Source of the DNA: Ectobacillus polymachus
GTDB lineage: Bacteria > Bacillota > Bacilli > Bacillales > Bacillaceae_G
Reading direction: 5' to 3'
Length of the DNA stretch: 64,000 bases
NCBI RefSeq assembly: GCF_048159605.1
Contig: NZ_JBLREB010000002.1
Span: forward strand, 62,001 to 126,000
Shown: positions 42,463-51,684 of the stretch, piece after piece
Layout of the letters: every line of letters begins with the position of its first letter
Position numbering within the stretch: the first letter of the stretch is position 1
Made by a program: the position numbers and the translations under genes
Notes under the pieces: generated by a model
What the model was told of the DNA's origin: nothing
Database searches by the model: none
Seen by the model: the letters and a program-made list of their open reading frames with translations, nothing else

Positions 42463-44019
42463 TTATAGTACTTTCGTTGTCCATGTCTCACAGTTCCATA
42501 CATCATTTACGAGACCTTCGTAAAACTCGGGTTCATGGCTGATGAGTAAGATAGAGCCTTTAAATTCCTGCAAGGCACGCTTTAGTTCATCCTTTGCATC
42601 TACATCTAAATGGTTAGTTGGCTCGTCAAATACGAGCACATTTGTTTTTTTATTAATCAGTTTACATAGTCGTACCTTTGCCTTTTCTCCTCCGCTGAGT
42701 ACCGCTATTTTACTTTCAATATGTTTCGTTGTTAGGCCGCATTTTGCTAGAGAGGCACGTACCTCATATTGGGTGAAGGAAGGGAACGCATTCCATACTT
42801 CCTCTATGCAAGTATTGTTGTTTGTTTCTTTGATTTCTTGTTCGAAATAGCCAACTTCTAAGTAATCTCCAAGTGATACAGAGCCGGAGATTGGCTGGAT
42901 TTCACCGAGAATACTTCTAAGTAACGTTGTTTTCCCGATTCCATTTGCTCCGACTAGCGCAATCTTTTGGCCGCGTTCCATACGAAGCGTAAGCGGTTTG
43001 GAGAGCGGTGTGTCATAGCCGATAACAAGATCCGTTGTTTCGAAAATAAGCTTGCCAGATGTTCTTGCCTCTAAGAAGCGAAATTCCGGCTTTGGCTTTT
43101 CTTTCGCAAGCTCGATAATTTCCATCTTATCCAGCTTCTTTTGCCGAGACATGGCCATGTTTCGTGTTGATACACGCGCTTTATTACGGGCAACGAAGTC
43201 CTTTAGCTCCGCAATTTCCTGTTGTTGCTTTTTGAATTTCGCCTCTAGCTGCTGTTTTTTCACTTCATAGACGTTTTGAAAATTTTCATAGTCTCCTACA
43301 TACCGGCTCAATTCTTGATTTTCCATGTGATAGATTAAGTTGATCACGCTATTTAAGAACGGGATATCATGGGATATGAGGATAAAGGCATTCTCATATT
43401 CTTGTAAGTAGCGCTTTAACCATTCGATATGCTTTTCATCTAAATAGTTTGTTGGTTCATCGAGAAGAAGAATATCGGGTTTTTCAAGCAGTAGCTTTGC
43501 CAATAATACTTTTGTACGCTGTCCACCACTTAAGTCATGTACATCGCGATCAAGACCAATATCATCTAAGCCGAGTCCGCGTGCTGTCTCTTCTACTTTG
43601 GAATCTATAATATAAAAATCATGGTTTGTTAGCAGATCTTGAAGCGTACCTACATCCTCTAACAGCTTTTCTAGCTCTTCTGGTGTGGCTTCGCCCATTT
43701 TCGTGTAAATCTCATTCATTTCTGCTTCTATTTCGAATAAATATTGAAAAGCACCGCGAAGTACATCGCGAATGGACATTCCTTTTTCTAGTACGGTATG
43801 TTGATCTAGGTAGCCGACGCGAACATTCTTTGACCATTCTACTTTTCCTTCATCGGGCTGAAGTTTACCTGTGATAATATTCATAAATGTAGATTTACCT
43901 TCGCCATTTGCCCCGATTAGACCAATATGCTCTCCCTTTAATAAACGAAAGGATACGTCATTGAAAATAGCGCGGTCTCCAAAGCCATGCGTTAAATTAC
44001 TAACTGTTAAAATACTCAT
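42463..44019 (-). CDS. ABC-F family ATPase (YfmM-like)
   Basis: Soluble tandem-ABC ATPase of 518 residues with no membrane domain. ABC1 has Walker A GANGEGKST and signature LSGGQRTK. ABC2 has GANGIGKTT and signature LSGGEKAK. Walker B motifs are DILLLDEPTNYLD and VLVFDEPTNHLD. The inter-domain linker (about 230-310) is a charged alpha-hairpin, as required for reaching the ribosomal E/P site. The length matches B. subtilis YfmM, from memory. ABC-F proteins resolve stalled ribosomes and some give antibiotic resistance; this linker cannot be assigned to a drug class. AAGGTG precedes the ATG. Confidence 0.92.
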   Translation of the reverse strand: MSILTVSNLTHGFGDRAIFNDVSFRLLKGEHIGLIGANGEGKSTFMNIITGKLQPDEGKVEWSKNVRVGYLDQHTVLEKGMSIRDVLRGAFQYLFEIEAEMNEIYTKMGEATPEELEKLLEDVGTLQDLLTNHDFYIIDSKVEETARGLGLDDIGLDRDVHDLSGGQRTKVLLAKLLLEKPDILLLDEPTNYLDEKHIEWLKRYLQEYENAFILISHDIPFLNSVINLIYHMENQELSRYVGDYENFQNVYEVKKQQLEAKFKKQQQEIAELKDFVARNKARVSTRNMAMSRQKKLDKMEIIELAKEKPKPEFRFLEARTSGKLIFETTDLVIGYDTPLSKPLTLRMERGQKIALVGANGIGKTTLLRSILGEIQPISGSVSLGDYLEVGYFEQEIKETNNNTCIEEVWNAFPSFTQYEVRASLAKCGLTTKHIESKIAVLSGGEKAKVRLCKLINKKTNVLVFDEPTNHLDVDAKDELKRALQEFKGSILLISHEPEFYEGLVNDVWNCETWTTKVL

Positions 44020-44346
44020 CTCTATGCACCTTTTTCTTTTTATTTACTTCATTCATCAAATTCCGTGCAAACGGCTACCTTATGATTTTTCACAGGTAGA
44101 GGTTTGCTTGTATATTCATATGCTAATAATTGAAGGAGATCACGCCCATAGAACGATACAATCATGTTAGAAGCATTTCATTCTTTCTCTCTCTTTGATT
44201 ATATCGGAGATAGTACAAGCTGAAAAGATAACGTTAACCTGAATAGGTTTCCATATTTAAGGATTTTTTAGTGCTTTCATGAGATAATCAATGTAAGAAT
44301 ATACTAGCTGGTAACTCTATTTTCATAGAAAATGAGGGATGATTGC
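44020..44346. other. intergenic region, nothing firm
   Basis: Divergent promoter space for the ABC-F and P450 genes. No repeat, RNA or credible ORF is seen. Confidence 0.5.
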
Positions 44347-45660
44347 ATGACGAAATTGGCGCAGCTTGAAGGGCTGCAAGTATTGAAATATATACGTTTT
44401 CGTAAAGATCCTCTTACCTTTTTGTATGAAACCTATACACTAGGGGATATCATTGCCATTAATCCAAAAGGGAAAAACATATCGTATATTGTACATTCTC
44501 CTGAGGCAGTAAAAGAAATTTTAACTACGAAAGAGGGGAGCTTTATTAAGGGTGCCTCTGCTAAAACGTTTAGTAAAACGTTGGGAAATAGTGTTCTTAC
44601 GAGCGAGGGAGAAGAGCATCAAAGACAGAGAAAGCTGGTGCAGCCTGCCTTTCATAAAAAGAAAATTGCGTCCTATGCTGATGTTGTGACGCAATATACG
44701 AAAGAACTCACGGATAGCTGGCAGCAAGGTGAAACACGTCCGATTCATACAGATATGATGAATCTAACATTACGCATTATTGCAAAGACGCTGTTTGGTG
44801 TTGATAGGAAGGAAGAATCCTCTTCTATTGCACAGGCAGTAAATCATATTATTGAAAAAACGGCAAGTACGCTTTTATCCCCTTTTCCCATTGTAGACAA
44901 GCTGCCTACTGAAAAAAATCGTAAGGGTACAGAAGCTGTCAGCATCTTGCATGAGCTGGCAGATCAGCTAATAGAAGAAGCATCGAAGCAAGAAGATGAT
45001 CATATGCTGAAAATGCTGACGAAATCTACCTATGATGATGGAACCCCTCTCTCTAGACAGGAGATTAGAGATCAAGTCGTAACGTTTTTGCTTGCGGGTC
45101 ATGAAACGACTGCGAATGCCTTGACGTGGGTATGGATCTTACTTTCAAAGCATCCGCAGGTGGCCAAGCTCCTCCAGCAGGAACTGCACGAGGTGCTGGG
45201 AGGCCGCACGCCAACGTTTGAGGATGTCCCGCAGCTTATCTATACGAATCAAGTTGTACAGGAGACGCTCCGCTTATATCCGCCGGCGTGGATTATTTTG
45301 CGCGAGGCTACAAAGGATGTTGAGATAGCAGGAGTCCCGTTTAAAAAAGGCTCTACTTTCCTAATTAGTCCGTATGCTGTTCATCGGAATCCCCATTTCT
45401 TCACAGAGCCTCATGATTTTATACCCGATCGTTTTTCAATAGAACGAAAAGCAGATATCCCGAATTATGCGTATTTTCCGTTTGGGGCGGGCTCTCGCGG
45501 CTGCATGGGAAGTCAATTTGCGATGATGGAAGCGGTACTCGTGATAGCCACTGTAGCACAGTCTGCAACACTGCAATTACAGGAAGAAAGCATTGCTACC
45601 GAGCCGCTCGTTTCGCTTCGTGCAGGAGGAGCGGTGAATATGATGATTACGAAGATGTAA
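44347..45660 (+). CDS. cytochrome P450
   Basis: Haem-thiolate monooxygenase of 437 residues, soluble (no N-terminal anchor). The haem loop FPFGAGSRGCMGSQFA contains the ligand Cys386. The I-helix oxygen-binding motif is LLAGHETTANA. The K-helix ExxR is ETLR, and the meander PERF-like motif is PDRFSIE. ATG 44347 is chosen with GAGG 9 bases upstream; ATG 44332 has none. No ferredoxin or reductase is adjacent. The stretch 45150-45300 is visibly GC-richer than the surroundings. The substrate is unknown, possibly a fatty acid. Confidence 0.95.
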   Translation: MTKLAQLEGLQVLKYIRFRKDPLTFLYETYTLGDIIAINPKGKNISYIVHSPEAVKEILTTKEGSFIKGASAKTFSKTLGNSVLTSEGEEHQRQRKLVQPAFHKKKIASYADVVTQYTKELTDSWQQGETRPIHTDMMNLTLRIIAKTLFGVDRKEESSSIAQAVNHIIEKTASTLLSPFPIVDKLPTEKNRKGTEAVSILHELADQLIEEASKQEDDHMLKMLTKSTYDDGTPLSRQEIRDQVVTFLLAGHETTANALTWVWILLSKHPQVAKLLQQELHEVLGGRTPTFEDVPQLIYTNQVVQETLRLYPPAWIILREATKDVEIAGVPFKKGSTFLISPYAVHRNPHFFTEPHDFIPDRFSIERKADIPNYAYFPFGAGSRGCMGSQFAMMEAVLVIATVAQSATLQLQEESIATEPLVSLRAGGAVNMMITKM

Positions 45661-45859
45661 TGCTTGAACATTGAACTTTCCTTACCATCTACGATTCACC
45701 GAGCTTAATGCTATTAGTCTAATCTCCCTCTTTCGCTGATGCCATTGCATCTAGAAGTGAGAGACTTTTTTTAGAAAATGTATAAAAAAGAGGGGAATTA
45801 GACCGTCATACAGAATTCTTGGTAAAAAAGCTCGGTATCTTTTCATATAGAGGAAAGGA

Positions 45860-47287
45860 ATGAAGGAATTGTCACTGGCTGGAATGAGAACAGTATATAT
45901 ACTAGGAGCGGGATTCTTCTTAGCGGCTTTTCTAAGTACGCTAATCGATCTATCATCCATTGTTCGCCTAAAACGAGACGTCGGGTTTATGGTATTTATT
46001 ACAATTGCCTCTATTTGTGTTGGTATTGTAATTGGCATGATTAGTATGTATTCGAGGCGATGGATGAAGGATAGCATTTTTTTCTGGACGTTGCTAATGC
46101 TAGCGTTAGGGCTTCGTCTCATTTGGGTATTTACGATACCTACTCCGATTTCATCAGATTTTGCTGAAATGTACGAGGCAGCTAAGCTTGCAGCAAGAGG
46201 GGACTATAGCTTTAGCGGTAATCCGTATTTTAGCACCTGGGTGTATCAAATAGGCTTCACGATGTATGAAGGATTGATCATGAAACTTCTTGGCGAGCAA
46301 TCTTTCGCGTTAAAACTATTAAATGTATTGTATAGCACAGGGACTGTTTTGCTTGTATATGGTATTGCAAGGAAGTATAAAGAATCAGCTGGGAGAATGG
46401 CAGGGATTCTATATGCAGTGTATCCACCTACCATTATGATGTGTTCCGTTTTAACGAATGAACATATTGCAACCTTTCTTATTTATCTAGCATTATACCT
46501 TCTTATCGTAAGGGGAGTTATGCGTCCTCGCACATGGCTGTATGTGGGAGTTTTACTAGCTGTAGGAGATGCGATGAGACCAATTGGAAGTATTGTGCTA
46601 ATCAGTATAGGATGTTATATCTTGTTGCTTCTAGGTGAGAATGTACGTAACTATCTAGAAATAATTGGCCGATTTGCAGGTATTGTTGTTATATTTTTCT
46701 TTGTACATGCTATAATCAGCTATTCGCTTATCTATGCTGGAGTAACGAAATATCCGCTATCAAGTCGGGAGCCGCTCTGGAAATTTGTCGTAGGCTTAAA
46801 TGCGCAGACGAACGGACAATATTCTGCAGAGGATGAGAAATATGTAACTCAGTTTCCCATTGGTACAGAGCGAACGGCGGTAGAACGGAAGCTAATAGAG
46901 GAGAGGCTTGCTGATCATTCCCAAGTTGCACGTTTATTTGTAGAAAAGTTTAAACTATTGTGGGGCGGTAATGATGCATCTGCCTATTGGAGCTTAGATG
47001 GCATCGACCATCCGCGTTTAAAAGATTGGCTTTTTAAATGTGAACGAGTGTTATATGGTAGTTTACTTTTATTTGCTAGTATTGGCTGTATGACCCTATT
47101 AAGTCGGCGTAAGCTAGATGCAGTCATTGTGCTGCTTATTCTCGTATTAGGGTACGCAGCAATACATCTATTCATTGAGATTCAAACGAGATATCGATCA
47201 TTCCTGTTTCCGTCCTTTGCTATCTTTTTCAGTTATGGACTATCATATGTTTATGAAAAAGTCCCATTTCGTCTACAGAGGAGATAA
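45860..47287 (+). CDS. GT39-like membrane glycosyltransferase (GT-C, PMT_2 type)
   Basis: 475-residue membrane protein with about 11 helices. The first luminal loop carries the acidic pair expected of GT-C enzymes (ISSDFAEMYEAAKLAARGDY). Other family landmarks are PPTIMMCSVLTNEHIATFLIYLALYLL and a soluble C-terminal loop (about 300-370). AGAGGAAAGG precedes ATG 45860. It is followed by a methyltransferase gene with a 38-base gap, possibly one transcript. A lipid-linked sugar donor is expected; acceptor unknown. Confidence 0.85.
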   Translation: MKELSLAGMRTVYILGAGFFLAAFLSTLIDLSSIVRLKRDVGFMVFITIASICVGIVIGMISMYSRRWMKDSIFFWTLLMLALGLRLIWVFTIPTPISSDFAEMYEAAKLAARGDYSFSGNPYFSTWVYQIGFTMYEGLIMKLLGEQSFALKLLNVLYSTGTVLLVYGIARKYKESAGRMAGILYAVYPPTIMMCSVLTNEHIATFLIYLALYLLIVRGVMRPRTWLYVGVLLAVGDAMRPIGSIVLISIGCYILLLLGENVRNYLEIIGRFAGIVVIFFFVHAIISYSLIYAGVTKYPLSSREPLWKFVVGLNAQTNGQYSAEDEKYVTQFPIGTERTAVERKLIEERLADHSQVARLFVEKFKLLWGGNDASAYWSLDGIDHPRLKDWLFKCERVLYGSLLLFASIGCMTLLSRRKLDAVIVLLILVLGYAAIHLFIEIQTRYRSFLFPSFAIFFSYGLSYVYEKVPFRLQRR

Positions 47288-47325
47288 AATTATTTACACG
47301 GATGATTCGATTAGGAGGAGGCAAC

Positions 47326-48516
47326 ATGAAACAATCAGATTTATATAATAGTTGCTTAGCGTTACATCATGCGTTAGAGAAGGCGCATATTCCATACATG
47401 TTTACCGAAGCAGCTGCTCTTGCTTTGCAGGATGTAACGGTGACAGAGAAGTTTCCTATTACAATTGAAGTGCAATGGGATGTGTTCGAGTCTGTTTATG
47501 AACAGTTTGCACCGTTCTCGCCTTCTGGAATAGAACGCTCGCCATCAAAGGCAAGTTTTCAGTTTTGGAAAGAGGATACAATGGTTAAAATCTATTGTTA
47601 TTACAATACGACGGTACGAACGAATCCTTACCGAATACAGGTGATGCATGGAGAAACAGCGTTCTCATGTGAATCCATTTATGCGTATTTGTATTTCCCT
47701 GAACGAAAATACAGTCATGAAATCCATGACATGCTGCAAAAGCAACAGCAAGCATTAACAGCGCAAAATGAACGTGCATGGAATCAAAATAATTACGAGG
47801 CTCTGATCCATCGATACGGAGAGCCGAAAGTCATTGCCGAGAAAATTAAACAAAATCCGAAGTGGCGCCTCCATCCGTTTTATAAATATATGAATGATGT
47901 GGAAGGTAAAACGATTATGCATCTAATGGGATCCAATGGAGTGAAAGCAGCTGCGCTTTCTTTGCTTGGCGCAAATGTAACTGTTGCTGACTTTTCATTG
48001 GAAAATGAGATGTTTGCAAAGGAACTTGCGAAGGAAGCCTCCGCGCCTTTTTCTTATATTGTGTCAGATGTACTTTCCCTGCTGGATAAAGTAGAGAGAG
48101 AGCAGTATGATATCGTATTAATGGAGCTCGGTGTCTTGCATTATTTTATTGATTTACAGCCATTGGTACGAGTCGTGAAGGAATTGCTTCGCCCCGGCGG
48201 AAGGTTTATTCTCCATGAATTTCATCCAATTTCAACGAAGCTGATTACATCAAAGGGGAAAAACCATAGCGTTGTCGGGAACTATTTTAATCCGTCTATC
48301 GAATGCGGAGATGTCGCCTTTTCTAAGCATGTATCAGATAAGAAGAAGGAATCGCTAGAAAAAGTAATGCAGCGGAGATGGACACTAGGTGAACTGATCA
48401 CAGCAGTTGCACAGGAAGGGCTAATGATTCAAGTGCTGGAGGAAGAACCGAATCACAAAATCCATGATATCGGTTTACCGAAAACCTTTACATTAGTATC
48501 GCGAAAGCCTGAATAG
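47326..48516 (+). CDS. SAM methyltransferase with N-terminal uncharacterised domain
   Basis: 396-residue protein in two parts. Residues about 190-390 form a class I methyltransferase: motif I is IMHLMGSNGVKAAALSLLGA, then VTVADFS with the acidic residue, and IVLMELGVLHYF. The N-terminal 150 residues (ALHHALEKAHIPYMFTEAAA) have an alternating helix-strand pattern that could be a small nucleotidyltransferase-like fold, but I see no intact catalytic motif. GGAGGAGG lies just before ATG 47326; an in-frame ATG at 47302 does not have one. Neighbour to the GT39-like gene, so a role in modifying envelope glycans is possible. Confidence 0.8.
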   Translation: MKQSDLYNSCLALHHALEKAHIPYMFTEAAALALQDVTVTEKFPITIEVQWDVFESVYEQFAPFSPSGIERSPSKASFQFWKEDTMVKIYCYYNTTVRTNPYRIQVMHGETAFSCESIYAYLYFPERKYSHEIHDMLQKQQQALTAQNERAWNQNNYEALIHRYGEPKVIAEKIKQNPKWRLHPFYKYMNDVEGKTIMHLMGSNGVKAAALSLLGANVTVADFSLENEMFAKELAKEASAPFSYIVSDVLSLLDKVEREQYDIVLMELGVLHYFIDLQPLVRVVKELLRPGGRFILHEFHPISTKLITSKGKNHSVVGNYFNPSIECGDVAFSKHVSDKKKESLEKVMQRRWTLGELITAVAQEGLMIQVLEEEPNHKIHDIGLPKTFTLVSRKPE

Positions 48517-48527
48517 GTAAAAATTAA

Positions 48528-48560
48528 AAAAGGGGCTATTCATATGAATAGCCCCTTACA
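48528..48560. terminator. bidirectional terminator
   Basis: Perfect 12-bp stem AAGGGGCTATTC / GAATAGCCCCTT (48530-48541, 48546-48557). The minus-strand side is followed by T5, so it also ends topB. Confidence 0.85.
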
Positions 48561-48567
48561 TATGGGG

Positions 48568-50760
48568 TTAATCAAACTTCAATTTTTTTAATGCTTCTGC
48601 TAACGCATTATTCAGAGGTTCTTCATCTTTATCTTGGTTTTTCAAATACTTTTGTACAGTACGTTTATCAACTTTACCACCAGATTCTTTTTTGCGACGT
48701 GCTTGGAAAGCAGATAGTTTTTCTCGATATCCACATTTACATGCGAAGATTTGGCCCTCTCCTTCACCACGAAGTTCCATTTTCTTTTTACATTGGGGGC
48801 AACGTGCGTTTGTTACGCGTGCTACATTTTTACGATAACCACATTCACGGTCTTGACATACAAGCATTTTGCCTTTTTTGCCGTTTACCTCTAGCATTGG
48901 TTTCCCGCAGTCTGGGCAGGACTTTGTTGAGATATTGTCATGTTTATATTTTTTATCGCTTGCTTTAATTTCGGCCACGATTTCTTTTGTATGTTTTTTC
49001 ATTTCATTGATGAATACATCTTTTTTCAGTTTACCTTTAGCAATTAACTCAAGCTTTTGTTCCCATTCAGCTGTAGTGGCAGGAGATTTTAATTCTTCTG
49101 GCACTAAATCTAGAAGCTGGCGTCCTTTAGAAGTGATATAGATTTCCTTACCACCACGTTTTTCGATTAGGAATGAATTAAATAATTTATCAATGATATC
49201 AGCTCGCGTTGCAACTGTACCAAGTCCGCCAGTTGACTTTAATGTGTCTGCAAGATTTTTATCGCTTGTTTTCATATACTTAGTAGGATTTTCCATTGCT
49301 GAAAGTAAGGTAGCCTCATTAAAGCGTGCAGGTGGCTTTGTTTGACCTGACGTCTCTGCAATTAGTGTTACGTTTAATGTATCGCCTTTTTCGATACGAG
49401 GTAAGATTTGTTCTTTCAAATCATCTACTGTATCGTCATCTTCAAAATGATTTTCGTATACTTCCTTCCAACCAGAATTAAGAATGGTTTTGCCGCGGGC
49501 GACGAAGTTTTCATCGCCGATTTTTGCGCGTAACGTTAGCTGTTCGTATTCGAAGGCTGGGAATAAAACTGCTAAGAAACGTTTTACAACTAAATCATAA
49601 ATTTTACGTTCTTTATCTGTGAAAGCTGAGAAGTTTACATAACTTTCTGTTGGAATGATTGCATGGTGATCACTGACTTTACTATCATCAACAAATGCTT
49701 TCGATGTTTTTATTGGTTTATTTAAGATCTTATTAGCTAAAGAGCGATAACCTCCTACTCCACAGGCTTTCAGACGTTCTGGGAGTGTCCCTACGATGTC
49801 GGATGAGATGTAACGTGAATCTGTACGAGGGTATGTTAATACTTTATGTTGCTCATACAGTTTTTGCATAATATTTAATGTTTCTTTTGCAGAGTAACCA
49901 AATATTTTATTTGCATCGCGTTGCAGCTCTGTTAAGTCATAAAGACCAGGAGCAAATGATTTCTTAGGCTTTTTCTCAATTTCAGTTACAATGGCATTTT
50001 GTTTGCCCAATGTTTTCACAATTGTATCGATTTTCTCTTTATCAAAGCTACGTCCATTGCCTTTCGCGTCTTGCCAAGTCAATTTTAACTTGTCTGTTGT
50101 TTGGGCTTCGATACCGTAGTATGTTTGTGCTTTGAAGTTTTTAATTTCGTCCTCGCGTGCTGCAATCATCGCCACAGTAGGTGTTTGGACACGACCGCAA
50201 TTTAGTTGTGCATTGAATCGTGTAGTTAATGCACGTGTTGCATTAAGACCGATATACCAGTCAGCTTCTGAACGTGCGACAGCTGAAGCGTATAAATTAT
50301 CATAAGCTTTTCCAGGCTTCAAGTTTGCAAATCCATCTTTGATTGCTTTATCGGTAACAGATGAAATCCATAGACGTTTGATCGGTTTATTCATTTTCAC
50401 TTTATCAATAATCCAACGAGCGACTAATTCTCCTTCTCTCCCTGCGTCTGTAGCTACGATTATTTCATTTACGTCACTTCTAGTCAGTTGACTTTTAACA
50501 GCATGAAACTGTTTACCAGTTTGCTTAATCACTGTTAGTTTCAAACGTTCAGGTAACATTGGCAAATCTTCTAGATTCCACTTCTTATATTTTTCGTCAT
50601 AGCTTTCTGGATCTGCTAATGTAACGAGATGCCCCAAAGCCCAAGTGACGATATATTTATTACCTTCAAGATAACCGTTTCCTTTTTTATCACACTTCAA
50701 TACACGTGCAATATCACGTGCAACAGAAGGTTTTTCAGCAATTACAACACTTTTTGCCAT
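48568..50760 (-). CDS. topB: DNA topoisomerase III
   Basis: Type IA topoisomerase of 730 residues that decatenates DNA. The TOPRIM domain has VIAEKPSVARDIA and ATDAGREGELVAR. The catalytic tyrosine is Tyr310 in TYPRTDSRYI. The C-terminus has two zinc-ribbon-like modules: CPDCGKPM with CQDRECGY, and CPQCKKKM with CKCGY. The start ATG 50760 has AAGGATG upstream. Its length and position after a convergent terminator are typical of the Bacillus chromosomal gene. Confidence 0.97.
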   Translation of the reverse strand: MAKSVVIAEKPSVARDIARVLKCDKKGNGYLEGNKYIVTWALGHLVTLADPESYDEKYKKWNLEDLPMLPERLKLTVIKQTGKQFHAVKSQLTRSDVNEIIVATDAGREGELVARWIIDKVKMNKPIKRLWISSVTDKAIKDGFANLKPGKAYDNLYASAVARSEADWYIGLNATRALTTRFNAQLNCGRVQTPTVAMIAAREDEIKNFKAQTYYGIEAQTTDKLKLTWQDAKGNGRSFDKEKIDTIVKTLGKQNAIVTEIEKKPKKSFAPGLYDLTELQRDANKIFGYSAKETLNIMQKLYEQHKVLTYPRTDSRYISSDIVGTLPERLKACGVGGYRSLANKILNKPIKTSKAFVDDSKVSDHHAIIPTESYVNFSAFTDKERKIYDLVVKRFLAVLFPAFEYEQLTLRAKIGDENFVARGKTILNSGWKEVYENHFEDDDTVDDLKEQILPRIEKGDTLNVTLIAETSGQTKPPARFNEATLLSAMENPTKYMKTSDKNLADTLKSTGGLGTVATRADIIDKLFNSFLIEKRGGKEIYITSKGRQLLDLVPEELKSPATTAEWEQKLELIAKGKLKKDVFINEMKKHTKEIVAEIKASDKKYKHDNISTKSCPDCGKPMLEVNGKKGKMLVCQDRECGYRKNVARVTNARCPQCKKKMELRGEGEGQIFACKCGYREKLSAFQARRKKESGGKVDKRTVQKYLKNQDKDEEPLNNALAEALKKLKFD

Positions 50761-50873
50761 ATTTAAAACATCCTTTCAAGTTTCCGTATGTTAAATATAG
50801 CATACATCCTTTTTTGATTCAGTTATGCCGAAGAGGATTCTAATTCGTTGTTTTTCACAAACCTGTAATAACA

Positions 50874-50903
50874 AAAAAGAGTTCTGTAATAGAACCCCTT
50901 TAA
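50874..50903 (-). terminator. terminator for the TRIC-like gene
   Basis: On the minus strand GGGTTCT ... AGAACTC forms a hairpin followed by TTTTTTG. It overlaps the 3' end of the gene. Confidence 0.72.
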
Positions 50904-51529
50904 TGATTTTTGCTCATATCTACTTTTTGTTTGATAACCGGAATGTGAATATTATAGAAATAAGAAACAACTCTGACGATAAAGGTAACGAACAAACATA
51001 TATATAGCGATAGAATGTGAGGGACTTTATCATAGGTTATGAGAAAGCTAAAGGCGCCGACAATCGATGCAACGGCATATACTTCCTTTCGAAATACGTA
51101 GGGAATATCCTTTGCAAATACATCACGCAAGATTCCTCCGCCAATTCCTGTTATGACCCCCATGGAAACAACTAAAAAGGAACCGTGAATATGACTTGTA
51201 ATCGCCGCGTTGGCACCAACGGCCGTAAATACGCCGAGTCCTACAGCATCAGAAAGCATAATGATATTTTTAAGCTTTGATATTTTTTCATAAAATAAAC
51301 AAGTAATGAGGGCAGTAATTGTGCTAACGAAAAAGTAAGTCGGCTTGATAAACGCATCAGGAGGTAAATGCCCGATTAAAATGTCGCGAATAATTCCACC
51401 GCCTACTGCAGTTGCGACTCCTAGGAAAATAACGCCGAACCAATCCATACCTTTTTTCATACCCACTAGTGTACCGGATATAGCCGATGCAATAACGCCA
51501 ATAAATACAAATATATTAATTAAAACCAT
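50900..51529 (-). CDS. UPF0126/TRIC-type cation channel protein
   Basis: Membrane protein of 209 residues with seven helices. Two TRIC repeats carry the glycine-rich markers GVATAVGGGIIRDILIG and GVITGIGGGILRDVFAK. The ATG 51529 fits family N-termini (MVLINIFVFIGVIASAISGT). The frame extends to 51598, but that adds a second hydrophobic segment. GAGGG lies about 9 bases upstream. Bacterial TRIC proteins form homotrimeric potassium-permeable channels; that role is inferred here. Confidence 0.88.
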   Translation of the reverse strand: MVLINIFVFIGVIASAISGTLVGMKKGMDWFGVIFLGVATAVGGGIIRDILIGHLPPDAFIKPTYFFVSTITALITCLFYEKISKLKNIIMLSDAVGLGVFTAVGANAAITSHIHGSFLVVSMGVITGIGGGILRDVFAKDIPYVFRKEVYAVASIVGAFSFLITYDKVPHILSLYICLFVTFIVRVVSYFYNIHIPVIKQKVDMSKNH

Positions 51530-51652
51530 TCGCCAATCCCTCTTCTTCTCCTTAATAACAGAAAAAATATACAACAAAGTTAGGGAAATAACAATCATTG
51601 TTTCATGTCATGCCTGAATTATAATCATACAGGGAAAGAAAGCGGTTAATGA

Positions 51653-51684
51653 TAAAAAACGATCCGCTTTCGGATCGTTTTTTA
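51653..51684. terminator. rho-independent terminator
   Basis: Perfect 13-bp stem (51654-51666 with 51671-51683) with A6 and T6 ends. It ends the glycosyltransferase transcript on the minus strand. Confidence 0.88.
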
